From assembly GCA_947475715.1 (NCBI GenBank), contig CANJNY010000001.1, positions 54,858 to 118,857 on the forward strand: a stretch of 64,000 nt of DNA, given 5' to 3'. The position numbers were made by a program, and so were the translations under genes. The notes beneath the pieces are model-generated. The model saw only the letters and a list, made by a program, of their open reading frames with translations. It was not told the DNA's origin and did no database searches. The stretch comes from Prolixibacteraceae bacterium. Lineage in GTDB: Bacteria > Bacteroidota > Bacteroidia > Bacteroidales > Prolixibacteraceae. Below are positions 27,915 through 37,116 of this stretch, piece by piece. Position 1 is the stretch's first letter. Each line of letters begins with the position of its first letter.

Positions 27915-30377
27915 ATGATAAAGAATTGTATTCTATTATTTAAGAGACTTCTATTATCGCTCACGATCTTATTTATTGGAAATATCTCCAATATGCCCGA
28001 TGCTTTAGGATCTTCGCTGAGCAATCCGGCAGTAATGAAAAAGGGAATCCCGATATGGGCTGCCGGTCGCGAAAAGGAGATGAACCTAAATCTGGGGTTT
28101 CGCGGAGTTTTCAATGCAACGAAGAATCAGCAAGCCACCTTGAGGATAACCGCATCCACCTTATACCGTGTCTCGATCAATGGTGAATACCTCGGTTATG
28201 GCCCGGCACGAACGGCTCAGGGTTTTTTCAGGGTCGATTCGTATGATCTGAGTAAATCAGTGAAAAGCGGTGAAAATATTGTGGCAATAGAGGTTGCCGG
28301 ATATAATGTAAATACCTATTACACATTGGATCAACCCTCCTTTCTACAGACAGAGGTTGAGTCAGACGGAAAGATCCTGCTGGCAACCGGAACAGGTGAG
28401 GGCTTTGAGGCATTTCAGCTCGAGGAGCGGTTGCAGAAAGTGGAGCGGTACAGCTTTCAGCGCCCGTTCACCGAATATTACCGGATAAAACCAGATTATG
28501 ACCAATGGAAAAGCTCTGCACAATTCCCCGTAAAAGCGTTAAAAACAGCTCCCTATTCACCCGGAAAACTGCTCCCCAGAAATCTATTGCTTCCCGAATT
28601 TAAAATTGTCCATCCGGCATCAGTATGTTCGAACGGTACTATTGAGTTTAAAAAACCTGCTAAGTACTACAAAGACAGATCCTTAAAACTTATCAGCGAA
28701 AAATTTAAGGGATATAAGGAGGAAGAACTTGAGGTTTTACCTTCACAGGATATCCAGGAGATCTCAACCAAAATACTGGAATCCAAACCTTTTCCCTTCA
28801 ATCAAAATGGTATTTCAATAAACCTGAATGAATTCACAACCTTTGATTTTGGAATCGACCTTTCAGGTTTTATAGGTGCAAGACTTACCTGTAAGGAGCC
28901 TTCAAAAGTCTATTTTTATTTCGATGAAGTTCTAACCGACGGCGATGTGAATACCAAAAAGAGGATGGCCGATGTGAATAACCAGCTTGTCTATGAACTT
29001 GCACCCGGAACCTATAATCTGGAGTCCTTCGAACCGTATACTTTTAAATATCTTAAGGTTATTGTGATAAAAGGTTCCTGCACGATTCAGGATATCTACC
29101 TCAGAGAATATGCATGTCCCGAGAATCCAAAAGCATCATTTATGAGCAGTAATCCCAAACTGAACGAAATTTATAAGGCATCACAGGAATCATTCCGGCA
29201 AAATGCAGTTGACCTGTTAACCGATTGCCCCTCGCGCGAACGGGCAGGATGGCTTTGCGACAGCTATTTCTCCGCCATTATGGAGAAAGACTTTACTGGT
29301 CATTCGGCAGTAGCACATAATTTCTACGAAAACTATGCGTTGCCCGATAGCTTCCCCTTTCTTCCCAAAGGGATGATCCCCATGTGTTATCCTGCCGACC
29401 ATAACGACGGGGTATTCATCCCCAACTGGGCCATGTGGTTTGTTATTCAGGTGAACGACTATGCACAACGGGGAGGTGATCCAATCCTGATAGCAAAACT
29501 AAAACCCCGGATCGAAGGTATTCTGGACTATTTCAACAAATTCGAAAATAAAGATGGCTTGCTTGAGAACCTCCAAAGCTGGATCTTCGTCGAATGGTCG
29601 AAAGCCAATAATTTCATTAAGGATGTGAATTACCCCACCAATATGTTATACAGTGCAGTTCTGGCCAATGCAGCCGAATTATACCGGAATGACACCTGGC
29701 GCCAAAAGTCGGAGCAGATTAAAAAAACCGTGATTATCCAGTCGTTTAACGGAGCATTTTTCGTCGACAATGCCATCCGCAATAAAGTCGGAAAGCTTGA
29801 GATCACAACCAACACGACAGAGGTTTGTCAGTATTATGCATTTTTCTTCAACATTGCCTCTCCCACCACTCATCCCCAATTGTGGAAGAAGCTGACGACC
29901 GAATTCGGGCCCAAACGTGACGACAAAACGATCTATCCCCGGGTTTTCAGAGCCAATGCCTTCGTGGGCAATTATATGCGGATGGATATTCTTTCGCGCT
30001 ACGGATTAAAGACCCAGCTAATGAATGAGGTCCAGGATTATTTCTATGCCATGGCTAAGCAAACAGGCACCTTATGGGAACATATGGGAACCGAGGCAAG
30101 CTGCAACCACGGCTTCGCCTCATATATTGGTCATGTGCTTTACCGCGATGTGTTGGGAATTAGTCATATCGACTACCTGAGTAAAGTGATTACGATTCAG
30201 TTTACCGACAGCGAACTAAAGGAGTGCATCGGGGCCATTCCTGTTGATGACAGTTCTGTTGAGCTGAGGTGGAACAGAATCGGAAAACAGATTAAATATT
30301 CTGTAAATAAACCTCAGGGATATAAGATAAATATTGATAATCGCAGTTCGGGTGAAGTTATAAGGAATGAGAATTGA
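27915..30377 (+). CDS. GH78-like alpha-L-rhamnosidase family protein
   Basis: The protein has 820 residues with an N-terminal signal of about 35. The first part has the jelly-roll seen in rhamnosidases (YRVSINGEYLGYGPARTA). The catalytic (alpha/alpha)6 barrel contains LLTDCPSRERAGWLCDSYF, a close match to the GH78 DCPxRER motif. A later GTLWEHMGTEASCNHGFAS corresponds to the segment that holds the catalytic Glu of GH78 (usually TxWExW). It differs much from the GH78 at 15777, so it is a separate subfamily, and its sugar may not be rhamnose. It is the last intact gene before the accessory scar. Confidence 0.8.
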   Translation: MIKNCILLFKRLLLSLTILFIGNISNMPDALGSSLSNPAVMKKGIPIWAAGREKEMNLNLGFRGVFNATKNQQATLRITASTLYRVSINGEYLGYGPARTAQGFFRVDSYDLSKSVKSGENIVAIEVAGYNVNTYYTLDQPSFLQTEVESDGKILLATGTGEGFEAFQLEERLQKVERYSFQRPFTEYYRIKPDYDQWKSSAQFPVKALKTAPYSPGKLLPRNLLLPEFKIVHPASVCSNGTIEFKKPAKYYKDRSLKLISEKFKGYKEEELEVLPSQDIQEISTKILESKPFPFNQNGISINLNEFTTFDFGIDLSGFIGARLTCKEPSKVYFYFDEVLTDGDVNTKKRMADVNNQLVYELAPGTYNLESFEPYTFKYLKVIVIKGSCTIQDIYLREYACPENPKASFMSSNPKLNEIYKASQESFRQNAVDLLTDCPSRERAGWLCDSYFSAIMEKDFTGHSAVAHNFYENYALPDSFPFLPKGMIPMCYPADHNDGVFIPNWAMWFVIQVNDYAQRGGDPILIAKLKPRIEGILDYFNKFENKDGLLENLQSWIFVEWSKANNFIKDVNYPTNMLYSAVLANAAELYRNDTWRQKSEQIKKTVIIQSFNGAFFVDNAIRNKVGKLEITTNTTEVCQYYAFFFNIASPTTHPQLWKKLTTEFGPKRDDKTIYPRVFRANAFVGNYMRMDILSRYGLKTQLMNEVQDYFYAMAKQTGTLWEHMGTEASCNHGFASYIGHVLYRDVLGISHIDYLSKVITIQFTDSELKECIGAIPVDDSSVELRWNRIGKQIKYSVNKPQGYKINIDNRSSGEVIRNEN

Positions 30378-30461
30378 ATTTAAATGCAAAATTCAGGCAT
30401 CACAATATCTCAAACAGGAATTAAAATCCTTCCAGAATAATAATTTCAGATATTTTGTACA

Positions 30462-30484
30462 TATATTTGTACTTATGGAAGTAC
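30462..30484 (+). promoter_or_regulatory. Toxin-antitoxin promoter (TATATTTG) with overlapping palindromic operator
   Basis: TATATTTG (30462-30469) fits the Bacteroidota -7 box. Directly overlapping is a perfect inverted repeat GTACTT-ATGG-AAGTAC (30469-30484), and TTTGTAC occurs twice 12 bases apart (30454-30460 and 30466-30472). The antitoxin start follows at 30501. Phd/YefM antitoxins bind palindromes at their own promoters, so autorepression at this site is likely. Confidence 0.55.
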
Positions 30485-30500
30485 GTAATAAAATAAAGCC

Positions 30501-30755
30501 ATGTTGACAACAACGATTTCCGACTTTCGAAAGGACATTAAGAAATATCTTGACCGTGTGACTGATAACTTTGAAACCCTTATAATTAATCGGGGCAAAG
30601 ACAGCGGTGTCGTAATTATGTCATTGGATGAATATAATTCACTCAGTTCTACCTCTCACGAATTATCTTCAAAGGCAAACGAAAAACGGCTGGATTCGGC
30701 TATTGAGAAATTTAAAGCAAACTCTTCGTTTGAAAAAGACCTTATCGAACAATGA
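30501..30755 (+). CDS. Antitoxin, Phd/YefM family
   Basis: The protein has 84 residues. The N-terminal half, MLTTTISDFRKDIKKYLDRV followed by LIINRGK and VVIMSLDEYNSL, is the Phd/YefM DNA-binding fold. The charged helical C-terminal half would wrap the toxin. Its stop overlaps the toxin start by 4 bases (ATGA), the usual coupling in this system. It likely neutralises the toxin and represses its own promoter through the palindrome just upstream. Confidence 0.92.
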   Translation: MLTTTISDFRKDIKKYLDRVTDNFETLIINRGKDSGVVIMSLDEYNSLSSTSHELSSKANEKRLDSAIEKFKANSSFEKDLIEQ

Positions 30756-31009
30756 GATACATATTTGTGGATGAATCATGGGAGGATTATCTCTATTGGC
30801 AAAAGTCCGACAAGAAAATGTTATCGAAAATTAATGAGTTATTAAAGGATATTTCACGAAATCCATTTAGCGGTATAGGGAAACCGGAGCCTTTGAAATA
30901 TAAATACAAAGGATATTGGTCACGCAGAATTGATGGAGAACATCGGCTAATCTACAAAGTCAGGGAGGAGGAGATACTTATTGCTAAATGCAGATTCCAT
31001 TATGATTAA
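30752..31009 (+). CDS. yoeB: Toxin, YoeB/Txe-family ribosome-dependent mRNA endonuclease
   Basis: The protein has 85 residues. The catalytic residues of YoeB fall at the same numbers as in the Escherichia coli protein: E46 (KPEPLK), R65 (GEHRLIY), H83 and Y84 (CRFHYD). The N-terminus RYIFVDESWEDYLYWQKSD is typical. It would cleave mRNA in the ribosomal A site when freed from the antitoxin. The gene looks intact. It is the left border of a short accessory region inside the polysaccharide locus. Confidence 0.93.
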   Translation: MRYIFVDESWEDYLYWQKSDKKMLSKINELLKDISRNPFSGIGKPEPLKYKYKGYWSRRIDGEHRLIYKVREEEILIAKCRFHYD

Positions 31010-31016
31010 GCAATAA

Positions 31017-31392
31017 AAAGGTATTTTTCTGAAAAAACCGAATATCCTCAATCTGCTGCAAACCATATCTCTGATTGCTCTATTAGCCAGTGCTTTAGTA
31101 TCACTTTGCCTGGCATTCTCGGCAGGACATAACAATGCTCGGTTCTATCGCCTCTGCCTTTTGCAGTCTGGGTGCTTTCACCGTAAAAAGTTCTGACCAT
31201 AGAAAATGTTCTTTCAAAGCGTTGTCCAGATTCTGTCCGGCTTACCCTGTACTGCCTGATACTGCTGATTGTGCCTCTCTCAATACTTGGATACCTTGGT
31301 ATTTTTAATCCTCCGGGCACAAAAAACGCATTGTATTCCTTGTAATTTCTATAATCTAGTGGTTGCTGATTGCTCTTGTTTTGCCAATTTAA
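31017..31392 (+). pseudogene. Frameshifted remnant of a small multi-helix membrane protein
   Basis: Three + frames read in turn give one membrane-protein pattern. 31017-31140 reads NILNLLQTISLIALLASALV then an AGHNN motif, with no start codon. 31142-31345 reads LPFAVWVLSP, a stop at 31184, then NVLSKRCPDSVRLTLYCLIL and IFNPPGTK. 31321-31392 reads KKRIVFLVISII, a stop, then WLLIALVLPI. In my recollection small Bacteroidota membrane proteins combine WVLSP, SKRW, TLYxL, PPG.K and WLLIA in this order over about 120 residues. The gene lacks its start, has at least two frameshifts and has two in-frame stops. A minus-strand open frame over the same bases (31048-31320) appears to be a chance shadow. 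Confidence 0.55.
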
Positions 31393-31409
31393 AAATTAAC
31401 TTACTAAGT

Positions 31410-31946
31410 TCAATATGCAAATGACACCAAACCTAAACCACCAGAAATTCCCGCACCTACCACAAGAACAATTAAAGCCGCTGGAAAACTAAGAATAGGA
31501 AACAGCCAGGATCTCCTGGTCTTGCCTTTATCTTTTATATAGACCTCTGCTTTGGAGAATGCCGATAAAGGAATATTGATGCTGCTCTCAGACCTTAATC
31601 CGGAATATTGAGAATCATTCAGATACAGATGCACCTCTTCAAGTACTAAGGTTTCATCTTCTTGGGGATTATTCTTATACCTTGTACTACCTTTTAATTT
31701 GGTAGTTTTGAATTTATAGCGATTTGCGGGTAGGTCAGAAAGATTTCCGGAAAGTGCATTTAATATGATTTTTTCATCTGATAAATGCCATGCAGAATCT
31801 CCACGGTGCAGTATGAGATATTTATTTTGCGTGGTATATTGCAGCAGCGAATTTTCTGAAACCGACTTTTCAGTTTGCACCTTGTAATACGACATGCACC
31901 CTGTAAAGAGATACAAGAGAGCAATTAATAATATAAATTTCCTCAT
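31410..31946 (-). CDS. Hypothetical lipoprotein with a C-terminal membrane segment
   Basis: The protein has 178 residues and is the only convincing minus-strand gene of the window. A lipoprotein signal (LYLFTGCMSYYK) is followed by a beta-rich region of about 120 residues with no known motif (YLILHRGDSAWHLS, VLEEVHLYLN). The end has a basic turn (KGKTRRSW) and a hydrophobic glycine-rich helix (LIVLVVGAGISGGLGL). I do not recognise the family; small lipoproteins with this layout are widespread in Bacteroidota. It faces the membrane-protein pseudogene tail to tail and belongs to the accessory scar rather than to the sugar locus. Confidence 0.75.
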   Translation of the reverse strand: MRKFILLIALLYLFTGCMSYYKVQTEKSVSENSLLQYTTQNKYLILHRGDSAWHLSDEKIILNALSGNLSDLPANRYKFKTTKLKGSTRYKNNPQEDETLVLEEVHLYLNDSQYSGLRSESSINIPLSAFSKAEVYIKDKGKTRRSWLFPILSFPAALIVLVVGAGISGGLGLVSFAY

Positions 31947-32150
31947 CTTTATAAAATTAAAAGTTATATTTGAAATGCAGCCTCTGATGATAATTCATTA
32001 ACTGAATTTTAAATATACCATTTAAAAATTTAATTTATACTGTTTAGGGACAAAATTTTAATGCATAGCCGGATTATTTAGGCAAATGATATTTGGGGAA
32101 ATAGAAAGGGAACTATTTCCTCAGATGCCTGGCAACATGCAGGCGACGAT

Positions 32151-32348
32151 ATGAAGGAGTTGCAAAGGAGGATAAAGCAAAAGGGGAATGCCCGAGAGCA
32201 GACCGGTATTTTTCTGCGATGTGAAAAGTGGTGTCAACCATCTGCCCGACAAATTAAAACAAACTTTTTGAATTATACGGCAGATGACCAATTCAATCCG
32301 ACCTTCGAACTTCCATTGGAATTTCCGGACAAAATATTAAGCCATTAA
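32151..32348 (+). pseudogene. C-terminal remnant of a second GH2-like gene
   Basis: A 65-codon open frame ends SARQIKTNFLNYTADDQFNP then ELPLEFPDKIL. This matches the last residues of the complete GH2-like protein just downstream (ARELNTSLLNYAASDKFNP, ELPMEFLERIL), and the DNA is also clearly similar. The first half of the frame shows no similarity to that protein. It is best read as the decayed end of a former neighbouring paralogue, not as a gene of its own. Confidence 0.7.
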
Positions 32349-32409
32349 GTTTTAAAAAAGAAATAATATTGCATTCCAATAAATCAGAAATTAATAAATC
32401 CTATTTTTC

Positions 32410-35193
32410 GTGGAAATTACTGTACGGGATAATCAATTGAACTCATTTATTTTGAAATCTATCAACATTTACCTGTTGGTCTTGGGATTGACTGCATTAA
32501 CAAATTGTTGTTATGGTCAGAGTCAGTCTTTAGCTGGCCAATGGCAGTTCCGGCTGGACTCGGCACAGGTATTTTCAACAATTTCCTTACCAGGCTCATG
32601 TGAGGAACAAGGTTTTGGGGCAAAGAGTACACTAAAAGACCCTAACCGCCTAACCAGGGAATTCAGATATATTGGTAAATCGTGGTATGAAAAAACATTT
32701 GAAATTCCGGTCTCCTGGCAAGGGAAGCGGCTGGAGTTGTTTCTCGAAAGATGTTTGTGGGAAAGTTCAGTCTGGCTGGATAATAAACCTTATGGAATTC
32801 AGAATAGCCTCTCCACCCCTCATACATATGATTTTGGAGTCATCCCTCCCGGAAAACACACCATCCGAATTTGTATCGATAATACGATAAAACTGCCCAT
32901 TGGCCCCTGGGGATTTGCGATCGCTGATGATACCCAGGGAAACTGGAACGGTATTATCGGACGGATTGAATTGCATGCGACTCCCCCCGTATGGATCAAA
33001 CAGGCCCAGGTATTTACTGATCACCTTCAAATAAAAGTTGGCAATATCACCGGAAGAATTCTGGAAGCTACCATCCAAAATACAAAGCAAATCATCCCTC
33101 TATCCGGTGTCATTATTGAACTTCCCTTCAAATCATCAGAACCAAACTGGGATGAATTTTCACCCAAAACAAATAAACTAAAAATCACACTAAAGACTCC
33201 AAAATATACTGACACGAAAATCATAACCTATGGAATCAGGAGTTTAACCACGAAGAATGGGCAGTTTATTTTAAATGGCCGGGCGACTCTGATGCGGGGA
33301 CCCAACAACGAGTGTGTCTATCCCAAAACGCAATACCCTCCCATGGATAAAGAGTCGTGGCTCCACCTGTTTGGAATTTGCAAATCGTATGGATTCAACT
33401 TTATGCGTTTCAATTCGTGGTGCCCACCCGAAGCTGCCTTTCTCGCTGCCAATGATCTGGGATATTTTTTACAGGTCGAGATCCCCTTTTGGTCAATCTT
33501 CACAACCAGTTATGGTGAAAATCCGCTCCGTGAACAATTTCTGAGTGAAGAGCTAACCCGTATTCTTGAAAATTACGGCAACAACCCCTCGTTTGCTTTT
33601 ATGGCAATGGGGAACGAATCGCCAGGCTCCATGGAGGTTCTGGTAAAGCAAGGAAAAAGTGTCGATACCCGAATGTTATACCGTTGTCAGAATGGCGACA
33701 CCCTGACGAATGGCGATTACGCAGAACGGGGAACAGAGATTGGCATGAGGGGTGTCAAAGGGCCACGGACCGATTGGGACCGGTGGTCATTAATTCATAC
33801 CCTGGAGGTTGAAAAATATAAACAAATGGCATTGCCTACCATTGGCCATGAGATTGGTCAATGGGCCAGTTATCCAGACTTTGATCAGTTGTTAAAGTTC
33901 ACAGGGAACCTTAAACCTTACAATTACGAGAATTACCGAAATTCCCTGGCAAGTCACGATATGGCCCACCAGAACAAAGCCTTTGCCAGGGCAAGCGGAA
34001 AGTTTGCCGTCTCACTTTATAAAGATGAGATTGAAGGTTGTTTCAGAACCTGGCCGTTTGGTGGTTTTGGAATCGTTGAAGCCCGAGATTTTACAGGCGA
34101 AGGGTGTGCAATAATTGGATGGCTGGACGCATTCTGGGATTCAAAAGGGCTCATCACTCCAGAAGAATTCCGACGTTTTTGCGGACCCACCGTCTGCCTG
34201 TTGCGAATGCCCAAACGAATTTTCACCAACAATGAGATATTTAATGCCCGGGCTGAGATTTCACATTATGCTCCAAAAAATATAAAATCGGAAGCTAATT
34301 GGAAGATCGAAGATGATAAAGGTCAAAGAATTGCAGCAGGAAGTTTTGAAGCAAGGGACATACTGACGGGAAAAGTTAACCACCTAGGCGAAATTCACGC
34401 ATCATTAAAAAATGTTCATACACCATCCCGCCTGATTGTTACGGTGAGTGCAGCCGGAACATCCAACAACTGGAACATCTGGGTCTATCCTTCCCAACAA
34501 CCGGAACCTCCTAAAAATGTGAGGGTATCCTATGCCTTTGACGAACCAACAAAACAGGCTTTGGCAAACGGAGAAAATGTACTCTTGTTTTCATCCCCAA
34601 AGGAAGGATTGAATGAAATACAAAGCTCTTTTATGGGTCCTGATGAAGTGCGACTGTTTCCTAAAGTTACAAAAGGGAGAAGCGCAATCCCGGGATCATT
34701 TATGCCGGCATTCTGGAGCATGCGCCTCTTTAATCAGATTGGCACGCTGGGAATCCTCTGTGATCCAAAACATCCCGCTCTAAACAGATTTCCGACTGAG
34801 GATCATAGTGACTGGCAGTGGGCTGATATTCTGGGAAGATATACCGCGCAAACCTCCTATAAAATTGCGGGTGATAATTATGAACATGAATGGGACGACC
34901 GGTTTGACCGCTCAAAAGCAATTATACTCAATGAAACACCTGCAAACTATCGTCCCATTGTGCAGATGATTGACAACTACGAACGAAACTATAAACTGGG
35001 CATTGTCTTTGAAACGAAGGTAGGAAAAGGAAAACTATTGATCTGCACATTGGATCTGGAAACAGATTCCGAAAAACGAGTGGCTGCAAGAGAGCTAAAC
35101 ACAAGTTTATTAAATTATGCAGCCAGCGATAAATTCAATCCGGCCTATGAACTTCCGATGGAATTTTTGGAGAGAATATTAATCTTTAAATAA
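32410..35193 (+). CDS. GH2-family glycoside hydrolase (beta-galactosidase-like)
   Basis: The protein has 927 residues starting at a GTG; no ATG lies before the signal peptide (LTALTNCCYGQ), so a non-ATG start is needed. Residues about 40-200 form the GH2 sugar-binding jelly roll (SLAGQWQFRLD, SWYEKTFEIP), then an Ig-like domain and the TIM barrel. Candidate acid/base is E403 in MAMGNESPG and candidate nucleophile is E481 in TIGHEIGQWASYP, 78 residues apart, as expected for GH2. The C-terminal third adds further beta domains. It lies right after the GH2 remnant and before the ECF sigma gene. Its specificity (galactose, glucuronate or mannose) is not clear. Confidence 0.82.
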   Translation: MEITVRDNQLNSFILKSINIYLLVLGLTALTNCCYGQSQSLAGQWQFRLDSAQVFSTISLPGSCEEQGFGAKSTLKDPNRLTREFRYIGKSWYEKTFEIPVSWQGKRLELFLERCLWESSVWLDNKPYGIQNSLSTPHTYDFGVIPPGKHTIRICIDNTIKLPIGPWGFAIADDTQGNWNGIIGRIELHATPPVWIKQAQVFTDHLQIKVGNITGRILEATIQNTKQIIPLSGVIIELPFKSSEPNWDEFSPKTNKLKITLKTPKYTDTKIITYGIRSLTTKNGQFILNGRATLMRGPNNECVYPKTQYPPMDKESWLHLFGICKSYGFNFMRFNSWCPPEAAFLAANDLGYFLQVEIPFWSIFTTSYGENPLREQFLSEELTRILENYGNNPSFAFMAMGNESPGSMEVLVKQGKSVDTRMLYRCQNGDTLTNGDYAERGTEIGMRGVKGPRTDWDRWSLIHTLEVEKYKQMALPTIGHEIGQWASYPDFDQLLKFTGNLKPYNYENYRNSLASHDMAHQNKAFARASGKFAVSLYKDEIEGCFRTWPFGGFGIVEARDFTGEGCAIIGWLDAFWDSKGLITPEEFRRFCGPTVCLLRMPKRIFTNNEIFNARAEISHYAPKNIKSEANWKIEDDKGQRIAAGSFEARDILTGKVNHLGEIHASLKNVHTPSRLIVTVSAAGTSNNWNIWVYPSQQPEPPKNVRVSYAFDEPTKQALANGENVLLFSSPKEGLNEIQSSFMGPDEVRLFPKVTKGRSAIPGSFMPAFWSMRLFNQIGTLGILCDPKHPALNRFPTEDHSDWQWADILGRYTAQTSYKIAGDNYEHEWDDRFDRSKAIILNETPANYRPIVQMIDNYERNYKLGIVFETKVGKGKLLICTLDLETDSEKRVAARELNTSLLNYAASDKFNPAYELPMEFLERILIFK

Positions 35194-35210
35194 TTAAATG
35201 TATTTATTAT

Positions 35211-35227
35211 TATATTTGTAAGTACTT
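35211..35227 (+). promoter_or_regulatory. Candidate promoter of the ECF sigma gene (TATATTTG) with an 8-bp palindrome
   Basis: TATATTTG (35211-35218) matches the Bacteroidota -7 element and lies 51 bases before the sigma-factor start. The palindrome AAGTACTT (35220-35227) falls about where transcription would begin. No TTG -33 element is seen at good spacing. Similarity to the toxin-antitoxin promoter (TATATTTGTA, TACTTAT) may simply reflect the consensus. Confidence 0.45.
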
Positions 35228-35268
35228 ATCGCTTTTTTACCTTCTTATGACTTATGACCGAAATCTAA

Positions 35269-35838
35269 ATGAAAACCGAAAGGGAGACAGTTGAAGAATT
35301 AAAAGATGGAATGGCTAGTGCATTTGATACGCTATATAAAGCATATAGTCATAAACTTTATGCTTTTGCACTTTCTATTTTAAAATCAAGGGAAGATGCT
35401 GAAGAGGTTGTTCAAAGTACCTACTATAAAATTTGGGAAAAAAGATTGAGTATCGATAGCAATAACTCTTTTAAGTCGTTCTTATTTACTGTGGCTTACC
35501 ATGTTACTATTGATATGCTTCGTGACAGATTAAAAGAGAAGAAATACAGGGAAAATATTCTTCAAAAGGCAACATCCAATTACAATCTTGAAGAGGCTAT
35601 TGAGTTTGGTAATTTATTAGAGCATGTCAGTCATATTGTAAAAGATTTACCGCCACGTAAGCATCAGATTTATCACCTGAGCCGCATAGAACATCTATCG
35701 TACAGCGAAATTGCCGAGCAATTGAATATTTCGGTTAAGACGGTTGAAAACAGTCTTAATTTTTCGATGAATTTTATTAAATCCCGCCTGGGTAAGGATT
35801 CACTGGTTATATTGCTCTATATCGCACTTTTTCTATAA
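35269..35838 (+). CDS. ECF-type RNA polymerase sigma factor
   Basis: The protein has 189 residues. Sigma region 2 is seen at about 18-85 (LYKAYSHKLYAFALS, EDAEEVVQSTYYKIWEKR). Region 4 is at about 125-175, with the helix-turn-helix SYSEIAEQLNISVKTVENSL. A hydrophobic tail (LVILLYIALFL) is common in Bacteroidota members. With the FecR-like gene and the SusC gene that follow, it makes a cell-surface signalling relay: ligand binding at SusC releases this sigma factor, which then transcribes susC and susD. Confidence 0.95.
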   Translation: MKTERETVEELKDGMASAFDTLYKAYSHKLYAFALSILKSREDAEEVVQSTYYKIWEKRLSIDSNNSFKSFLFTVAYHVTIDMLRDRLKEKKYRENILQKATSNYNLEEAIEFGNLLEHVSHIVKDLPPRKHQIYHLSRIEHLSYSEIAEQLNISVKTVENSLNFSMNFIKSRLGKDSLVILLYIALFL

Positions 35839-35959
35839 TCATTTCTATTATTTTCATTCCTCACCCGGGGGTATTCTCTTTCTGTTACGTATTACATACA
35901 GATTTAGGAATAGCAAAATTCTGACAATCTAAATTTTACCATTAACGATCAATTTAAAA

Positions 35960-37072
35960 ATGGCAGTTAACAGATCAGAATATACCAAAATATCATTCCT
36001 TTTTGCAAAATACCTGAATGGGACCTGCTCCAAAACGGAAGCTGATGAAATTGTCTCTATTTTGGAAGAGGCAGAGAATGACATATCCCTGTTAGATGAG
36101 GTAAGTAATCAATGGGATAGATTAAGTTCAACTCAAAATGACGAATCGAATCTCATTGAAAATCAACAGACAATGAATCAGATTCTGGACAAACTACACC
36201 ACCGGATACGTTTGGATAAAGAGAAGGATGCAAACAAAGCTGTGGTGTTAAAAAAATCAGTCGCTAAGTTCTTTACCGTGTTTTCGCGGGTTGCTGCTAT
36301 ATTAATCCTGCCATTGCTTATCTATTCACTATACCTGTCATATGGAAAATTCAAAACAGGTTCATCGGCAGCTGGTCGCTTGGTATGGCAAACGGTAAAA
36401 ACGCCTGCAGGGATGCAAACAGACTTTGTCCTTCCTGACGGTTCACATATCTGGCTAAATTCAGGATCCGTTTTAAGTTATCCTCTCCCGTTTGTACAAG
36501 AAAAACGTGAGGTCACTTTAACCGGAGAAGCCTTTTTTGATGTGACCCGGGATAATGCACATCCGTTCGTGGTTGCTGCAGGAAAAATGAACATTGAGGT
36601 TAAAGGGACTCGCTTTAATGTGATAAATTATACAGATGAGAAATTCACGGAGTTAATCCTTGAGTCAGGAAGTGTTCATTTAATTTACGTGGATCATAAA
36701 GGGGATAAAAACGAAACTCAGATTAATCCCGGAGAACTTGCAACTCTTGACAATACCCGAAACCTTTTGTCGGTGAACAAGGTCGATGTCTCAAAATATA
36801 CTGCATGGAAAGAGGGGATGTTGATATTCAGGGATGATCAGATGGATGAAGTCGTTAGAAAGTTAAACAGATGGTTTAATGTCGAGATTACCCTTCAGTG
36901 TCCTGAACTTAAGGATTATGTCTATACAGCGACCTATCGGGATGAGACTTTGCCTCAAATACTCGAATTATTGAAAATATCATCACCTGTAGAATATTCG
37001 ATAACCGATCGCAAACGATTGCCTGATAACTCTTACACCAAACGGAAAATAACTATAACCAAACGAAATTAA
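35960..37072 (+). CDS. FecR-family anti-sigma factor
   Basis: The protein has 370 residues. An N-terminal cytosolic domain of about 100 residues would bind the sigma factor. One membrane helix follows (VAAILILPLLIYSLYLS, about 110-127). The periplasmic FecR domain has TPAGMQTDFVLPDGSHIWLN and EVKGTRFNVINY. The end (WKEGMLIF, LNRWFNVEI) is the domain that meets the N-terminal extension of the SusC partner. It likely holds the ECF sigma factor inactive until the transporter signals. Confidence 0.93.
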   Translation: MAVNRSEYTKISFLFAKYLNGTCSKTEADEIVSILEEAENDISLLDEVSNQWDRLSSTQNDESNLIENQQTMNQILDKLHHRIRLDKEKDANKAVVLKKSVAKFFTVFSRVAAILILPLLIYSLYLSYGKFKTGSSAAGRLVWQTVKTPAGMQTDFVLPDGSHIWLNSGSVLSYPLPFVQEKREVTLTGEAFFDVTRDNAHPFVVAAGKMNIEVKGTRFNVINYTDEKFTELILESGSVHLIYVDHKGDKNETQINPGELATLDNTRNLLSVNKVDVSKYTAWKEGMLIFRDDQMDEVVRKLNRWFNVEITLQCPELKDYVYTATYRDETLPQILELLKISSPVEYSITDRKRLPDNSYTKRKITITKRN

Positions 37073-37116
37073 GACTGCCTATGGAGAAAAAAACTAAACC
37101 GTATAAATGCCGAAAA

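Noticed and set aside
31048..31320. 90-codon minus-strand open frame
   Set aside because: It lies over the decayed membrane-protein gene, its protein has no fold-like pattern, and the + strand pieces explain the bases better.
32097..32120. Inverted repeat GGAAATAG/CTATTTCC
   Set aside because: An 8-bp stem with an 8-base loop, but no gene starts or ends close enough to give it a role, and A/T-rich repeats of this size are common.
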